A DNA stretch of 33,279 nt from positions 1 to 33,279 of the forward strand of contig JAUCBJ010007434.1 of NCBI GenBank assembly GCA_032718475.1. Direction: 5' to 3'. Numbering within the stretch: the first letter of the stretch is position 1; each line of letters opens with the position of its first letter. Position numbers and translations under genes: made by a program. Below, piece by piece: positions 28,871 through 33,279 of the stretch. The DNA is from Nemertoderma westbladi. Lineage: Eukaryota > Xenacoelomorpha > Nemertodermatida > Nemertodermatidae. The notes below the pieces were generated by a model. That model saw nothing but the letters and a program-made list of their open reading frames with translations. It did no database searches and was not told the origin of the DNA.

Positions 28871-30247
28871 TGACCATTCTTAATTTTTTTGCAAAAAAAA
28901 TTATTTTTATTTTTTCACTAAAATCGCTCTAACTTCGCTTCTGGTGGTCCAAATTCAATAAAATTGGTATATTCTTTGCCGTAATTTTTTTCTTAATCTT
29001 TTGAGAAGGGGTTATTTTTGGCCCCAAAATAATTAAAAAAAAGGGCCAAAATAACGCGATATTTTTCGACCCTTAAAATTCGGAATTTTAATTATATATG
29101 TTAAGATAAAAGATAGCGGAGTTAATTTGATACTTTTTACAGGTACTTTTGGCGCAATACGCTAAATTATAATGGAATAGCGATTTGTTAAAAAAAAAAA
29201 TTTTCGTCCCTTTTTATAAATATTATATTTCACACGATCGCCTGCCGCTCCAGTTTTATAATACCTCCAGCGCTGTGATTAACGCTGTTAGATAGATAAT
29301 TTAACGCACTATAAGTCTGTGTAAACAAATCTCCCGTAAGTTAAGTAGTTTTCGAGCTAGACGATTTCCCGCGAAGCAAGTTTGAAGCGCGAAATTATAA
29401 TTTTGGCCCTCATTTTTTTAATATCATCCTTGGAGCAAAACCGATAGCATATTTGAATTCCCCGTATGGATATTGACTGTATAGAATGTACCTTAACCAA
29501 CTAAAGTTAAAAATAAAAAATTATTCGATAAAAACTACTTTACAAATTCTGGCCCTTTTTGGCCCCTATTGCCGACATATTTTTTGTACCCCCATTCGAT
29601 AGGAACGTAGCCCCAATGGTCTTCTACGAGTTTCATAAAAGAATTAGTGGATTCCTACCCGCGTTGTCGAATTAAACATTTCGGAAATAAGTTTTCCAAA
29701 AAAGACGGACAAAAACGTACAAATTTACAGCCCCTTTTTCCACCCGAAATTTTAATAAATATCTTACCCCCATTCGATACGAAGGTAGTACCACTCTTCC
29801 CCTTTCCAACCGCGTTACTTTCGTCCCCGTACGATTAATATTAGCTGAGTTATAGCGGATCCCGCAAAGTCATTTTGTCCGTTTTTTCAACTTTGACGGA
29901 CATTTTCGGAAAAAAGGCGTGGTAATCTTTTTTGAAAAAAAAAACGAATTCACTAATTAATCCCTTCTATCGTATCCCGGCGTCGGCTAAGCAATAACCT
30001 AGGGTTTTTTCGAGCCACTGTAGAGCGCCTTTCAAAAAAATTTTAAAATTGTCGAAAAAATGACGGTTTTTTGTCCGCCGTGTCCGTCGAAGGGTTAGAT
30101 TTCATAATGTTAGAGTTGCTAATATCTTAGAATTCCGAGCCGCTCCCCTGGTGAGAAAATAAAAAAAATTGGTCAGTTCCTTCATCGAAAAGTCCCCCAG
30201 AATCCCAAGTTAACCTATATAGTTAGCGAGGGCCTGCGGCTTTAGGA

Positions 30248-30282
30248 GCGGCCGCGGTATTCACCTCCCTCATAGCGGCCGC
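30248..30282. other. 3' GC-rich hairpin of the 2.4 kb repeat, copy 1
   Basis: GCGGCCGC at 30248-30255 and 30275-30282 pair around a 19-base loop containing ATTCACCTCCCTC. It stands out sharply in AT-rich surroundings. Confidence 0.8.
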
Positions 30283-30290
30283 GGCGGTGT

Positions 30291-30896
30291 TGCGTCAAAT
30301 GGAGAAATATTTATCCCACCAAGGTGGACCCAAAATGAAGTTATACTTAAAGAACAACCACGAGGTAAAGGGAAAAGCGTGGAGGGGGGGGGGGGGGGGG
30401 GGGGTATGCGTCGAATGACACAAGGGGAGACGAACTGGACTCGTTAATTTTATATTACTCGAAATTTTATGTAATATATTTTCGCTCCCAGTGTACACTC
30501 GTTATATATACCGGTAACCCATTAATATTAATATATACTACTCAGTCGTTTGTACATAATACAAAGCCTGTAAGTTATAGTCACCGAAACATTTCAGCTC
30601 GGAAATTATAATATATGAATCAAGGATGTCTCTCTTATGATCTTCATAGAATAGATATGGTTATTGATACTGTTACATTGTGATAATGGATTCTAGGTTT
30701 CTTTCACTGGTAAATCCGTATAAATGTTGAAGTAATAAAATTTAATTACAGAACCATAGTTCGAAGATCAGCATTATTCATACCACTCATTGCTTAGAAA
30801 TTTTACAGGATAATTTTGTTAATCTGACTTAAGTTGTTTAGGTTGAACAAAGTCTACATAGTAAACAACAGGTCCTCCAAAGAGTGTGTCTTTGGT
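30291..30896. other. Spacer between the two 2.4 kb repeats
   Basis: No ORF or RNA is recognised. A run of 21 G lies at 30384-30404. Confidence 0.6.
30384..30404. repeat. Homopolymer of 21 G
   Basis: A single pure G-run. It could form a quadruplex, and its length is likely unstable. Confidence 0.95.
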
Positions 30897-30911
30897 ATAT
30901 TATATCATGAA

Positions 30912-30959
30912 GGGGGAAGTTAGATTCACTGCATAAATGCAGTTCATCTAACTTCCCCC
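30912..30959. other. 5' hairpin of the 2.4 kb repeat, copy 2
   Basis: Outer stem GGGGGAAGTTAGA/TCTAACTTCCCCC, internal loop TTC/TCA, inner stem ACTGCA/TGCAGT with loop TAAA. Stem pairs 11 and 13 differ from copy 1 on both strands and still pair. Confidence 0.9.
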
Positions 30960-31783
30960 AAATATCCACTGTTGAATAAAATTGAAGCGATAAGTCCGTA
31001 AAGGTGCGAGTTTTTTTAATAAATTGTGTGGTCCATTTGTTATCTGATCTCTATTTATTGTTTAAAATTCATTTAAGATCACACTATTTTTTTTAGAATA
31101 TTACAACCTTATGTTTTATTAATTTACCCAATCGAACCCTTATAAGGACCGGTTATTTGTACACATGTCCCTAATGCGCTCAGTAAGGTCCAAACAACAT
31201 ATTAATATGAAAATAAACGATCTGCAACGAAAAGAACCCAATAATACACAATTTGACCTTTTTATAAAAAACTTGCACATTTGCACACATATTTGCACAA
31301 GTGCACTTTAGCGGATCCTAAAGGTGGTTCCTATTTAACACACTTATGTCTATCCTCTACCGATCTACGATGGTGCATGATCAAGTGTCAGTCGCTAAAA
31401 GTGTAAAAAATCCAATTTAATAAATCGCGACATTTGCGATTTTGGACCATATTCATGGACATTTTAAGTCACTTTATAGACATAAAAAGATAAACAAATG
31501 TTAAGATTATAGTTAGAAATCACTCCAAACTACATTTTAACCCAAAAACTAACATTCTAGGATGTATAGAACTTGAAATAATACTGTTTGAATTATCGAA
31601 AAAATGTGCACTATTTAAGTGCATTTTGCACTAAGTGCACTTGTGTCCTTTCCCAAGTTGTATCCTATTTCACACACTACAATCTATCCTCTATCCAATG
31701 AAAAAAGTTTCAGATCAAACGGCCCAGTAGAACCGAAGTTATTGATGTTTTAAAATAGTCACTCGAAAATTTCAAATTCACTT

Positions 31784-31856
31784 GGTCACATAGTCTAGTG
31801 GTAATCAATCACGTTAATGAAACCTAAGTTCGCGGGTACGAAATCCAATATTGACC
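31784..31856 (+). ncRNA. tRNA-like segment, degenerate (copy 2)
   Basis: Same 73-base segment as 28798-28870. The A box is kept (TAGTCTAGTGGTAA), while the B box is damaged (GGGTACGAAATCC). Confidence 0.45.
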
Positions 31857-33218
31857 ATTCTTAATTTTTTGTAAAAAAATTTTTTTTTTATATTTTCACT
31901 AAAATCGCTCTAACTTCGGTTCTGGTGGTCCAAATTCAATAAAATTGGTATATTCTTTGCCGTAATTTTTTTTTCTATCTTTTGAGAGGGGGTCATTTTT
32001 GGCCCCAAAAAAAATGAAAAAAAAGGGCCAAAATTACGTAATATTTTTCGACCCTTAAAATTCGTAATTTTAATTATAAATGTTAAGAAAAAAGATAGCG
32101 GAGGTAATTTGCTAAATTTTAAATGTACTTTTGGCGCAATACGCTAAATTATCATAGAGTAGCGATTTATTAAAAAAAAAAATTTTTTCGTCCCTTTTTT
32201 TAAATATTTTATTTCACACGATCGTCTGCCGCAGCAGTTGTATAAAAGCTAATGCGCTGTAACTAACGCTGTTAGATAGATAATTTAACGCACTATAAGT
32301 CTGTGTAAACAAATCTCCCGTAAGTTAAGTAGTTTTCGAGCTAGACGATTTCCCGCGAAGCAAGTTTGAAGGGCGAAATTTTATTTTTGGCCCTCATTTT
32401 TTTAATAGCGTCCGCGGAGCAAAACCGATAGCATATTTGAATTCCCCGTATCGATATTGACTGTATAAAATGTACCTTAACCAACTAAAGTGAAAAATAA
32501 AAAATTATTCGATAAAAACTATTTTACATATTCTTGCCCTCTTTGGCCCCTATTGTTGACATATTTGTTGTACCCCCACTCGATAGGAACGTAGCCCCAA
32601 TGGTCTTCTACGAGTTTCAAAAAAGAATTAGTGGAATCCTACCCGCGTTGTCAAATTAAACATTTCGGAAATAAAATTTCGAAAAAAGACGGACAAAAAC
32701 GTAGAAATTTACGGCCCCTTTTTTCCACCCGAAATTTTAATAAATATCTTACCCCCATTCGATACGAAGGTAGTACCACTCTTCCCCTTTCCAACCGCGT
32801 TACTTTCGTCCCCGTACGATTAATATTAGCCGAGTTATAGCGGATTCCGCAAAGTCATTTTGTCCGTTTTTTCAACTTTGACGGACAATAGACGGAAAAC
32901 AAGCCCGGAGGCGGGGTATTCCAAGATGTGGAAACGTCTAATTTAGACCCCCTCTTTCGATTCTCGGTGTCTCTGGATGCGTCAAATAGAGGTTTTTTAA
33001 GAGTCCTAGTGAAAAAAAGACAAAAAAACCAGACAATTGTCCGTCATGTCCGTCAAAACGATAGATTCGCTAAAAGCTCTGAAGAATCTTATTTTTTTGG
33101 CATTACGCGTCCCCCCTCGAAAAATCGAGAAAATCGTACGGCTGGAAATAGGTCGAATGGGGGGGGAACACCGTTTTCGCAGTAACTACGCGTCCAGTAT
33201 GTAGACTGCGTCCTTTAG

Positions 33219-33254
33219 AGGGGCGGCGAATTCACCTCACTCGACGCCGCCCTT
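33219..33254. other. 3' GC-rich hairpin of the 2.4 kb repeat, copy 2
   Basis: AGGGGCGGCG (33219-33228) pairs with CGCCGCCCTT (33245-33254) with one G-T pair, around a 16-base loop AATTCACCTCACTCGA. Confidence 0.85.
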
Positions 33255-33279
33255 ACTGAATGTTTTTAAAAGATATTTC

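Larger units (their letters stand above)
27885..30290. repeat. ~2.4 kb hairpin-bounded repeat, copy 1
   Basis: About 2.0 kb (27885-29900) is closely similar to 30897-32885. The last ~0.4 kb is only patchily similar (GTCCGCCGTGTCCGTCGAA versus GTCCGTCATGTCCGTCAAA; a GC-rich hairpin with a shared TTCACCTC loop). It has no conserved ORF. It contains a 5' hairpin, GTGCAC-type inverted words, a tRNA-like segment, a GGCCC/GGGCC inverted pair (29010-29055) and a 3' GC-rich hairpin. The class is unknown. Confidence 0.85.
30897..33279. repeat. ~2.4 kb hairpin-bounded repeat, copy 2
   Basis: Same layout as copy 1 at an offset of about 3.0 kb. The window ends about 25 bases after its 3' hairpin. Open frames in it (32631-32840, 32928-33185) lack an ATG and are not kept in copy 1. 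Confidence 0.85.

Noticed and set aside
29647-29838. 63-codon frame and its counterpart at 32631-32840
   Set aside because: No ATG, and the two copies lose the common frame midway, so there is no evidence of coding.
27885-33279. Helitron
   Set aside because: GC-rich 3' hairpins are suggestive, but there is no shared CTRR end, no TC start and no Rep/helicase ORF.

Overview
The window looks like repeat-dense animal (metazoan) nuclear DNA. It is AT-rich, has no bacterial-style gene packing, and carries a LINE-type reverse transcriptase, SINE-like tRNA-derived heads, minisatellites, a foldback element and large tandem duplications. The palindrome TAGGCCTA recurs (for example 7408-7415 and within 2000-2012), which I associate loosely with marine invertebrates. 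The species is not decided by anything I can see.

Layout. (1) 93-1346 and 5524-6777 are almost identical inverted arms of 1254 bp around a 4.2 kb spacer. The spacer holds a third, diverged copy of the same family (about 3316-4180), a relic of a LINE C-terminus (2776-2991, minus strand) and a palindrome cluster. (2) 6857-24226 is a head-to-tail array of three units with a basic length of about 4.44 kb. Each unit carries, on the minus strand, an ORF whose first ~76 residues look like barrier-to-autointegration factor (BAF/BANF1), followed by a basic Cys-rich tail. Unit 2 has two such ORFs. Each unit also carries two related AT-rich blocks with short ORFs and a 48-bp minisatellite. Unit 1 contains a further 2625-bp tandem duplication. 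Unit 3 contains a 504-bp foldback element for which the other units provide the empty site. (3) 24227-24620 is a GC-rich minisatellite whose monomer resembles the sequence at the array's unit junctions. (4) 25062-26429 is an uninterrupted but truncated non-LTR reverse transcriptase. It is cut at its 3' side by an end of the same foldback family. (5) About 27885-33279 holds two tandem copies of an ORF-less ~2.4 kb repeat. It starts with a hairpin, ends with a GC-rich hairpin and contains a tRNA-like Pol III box pair. The stems differ between copies but remain paired.

Only two kinds of convincing protein-coding sequence are visible: the BAF-like ORFs and the reverse transcriptase. The rest is repeat architecture produced by retroposition, foldback insertion and unequal exchange. 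The BAF-like array and the hairpin-bounded repeat are the two things most worth following up.
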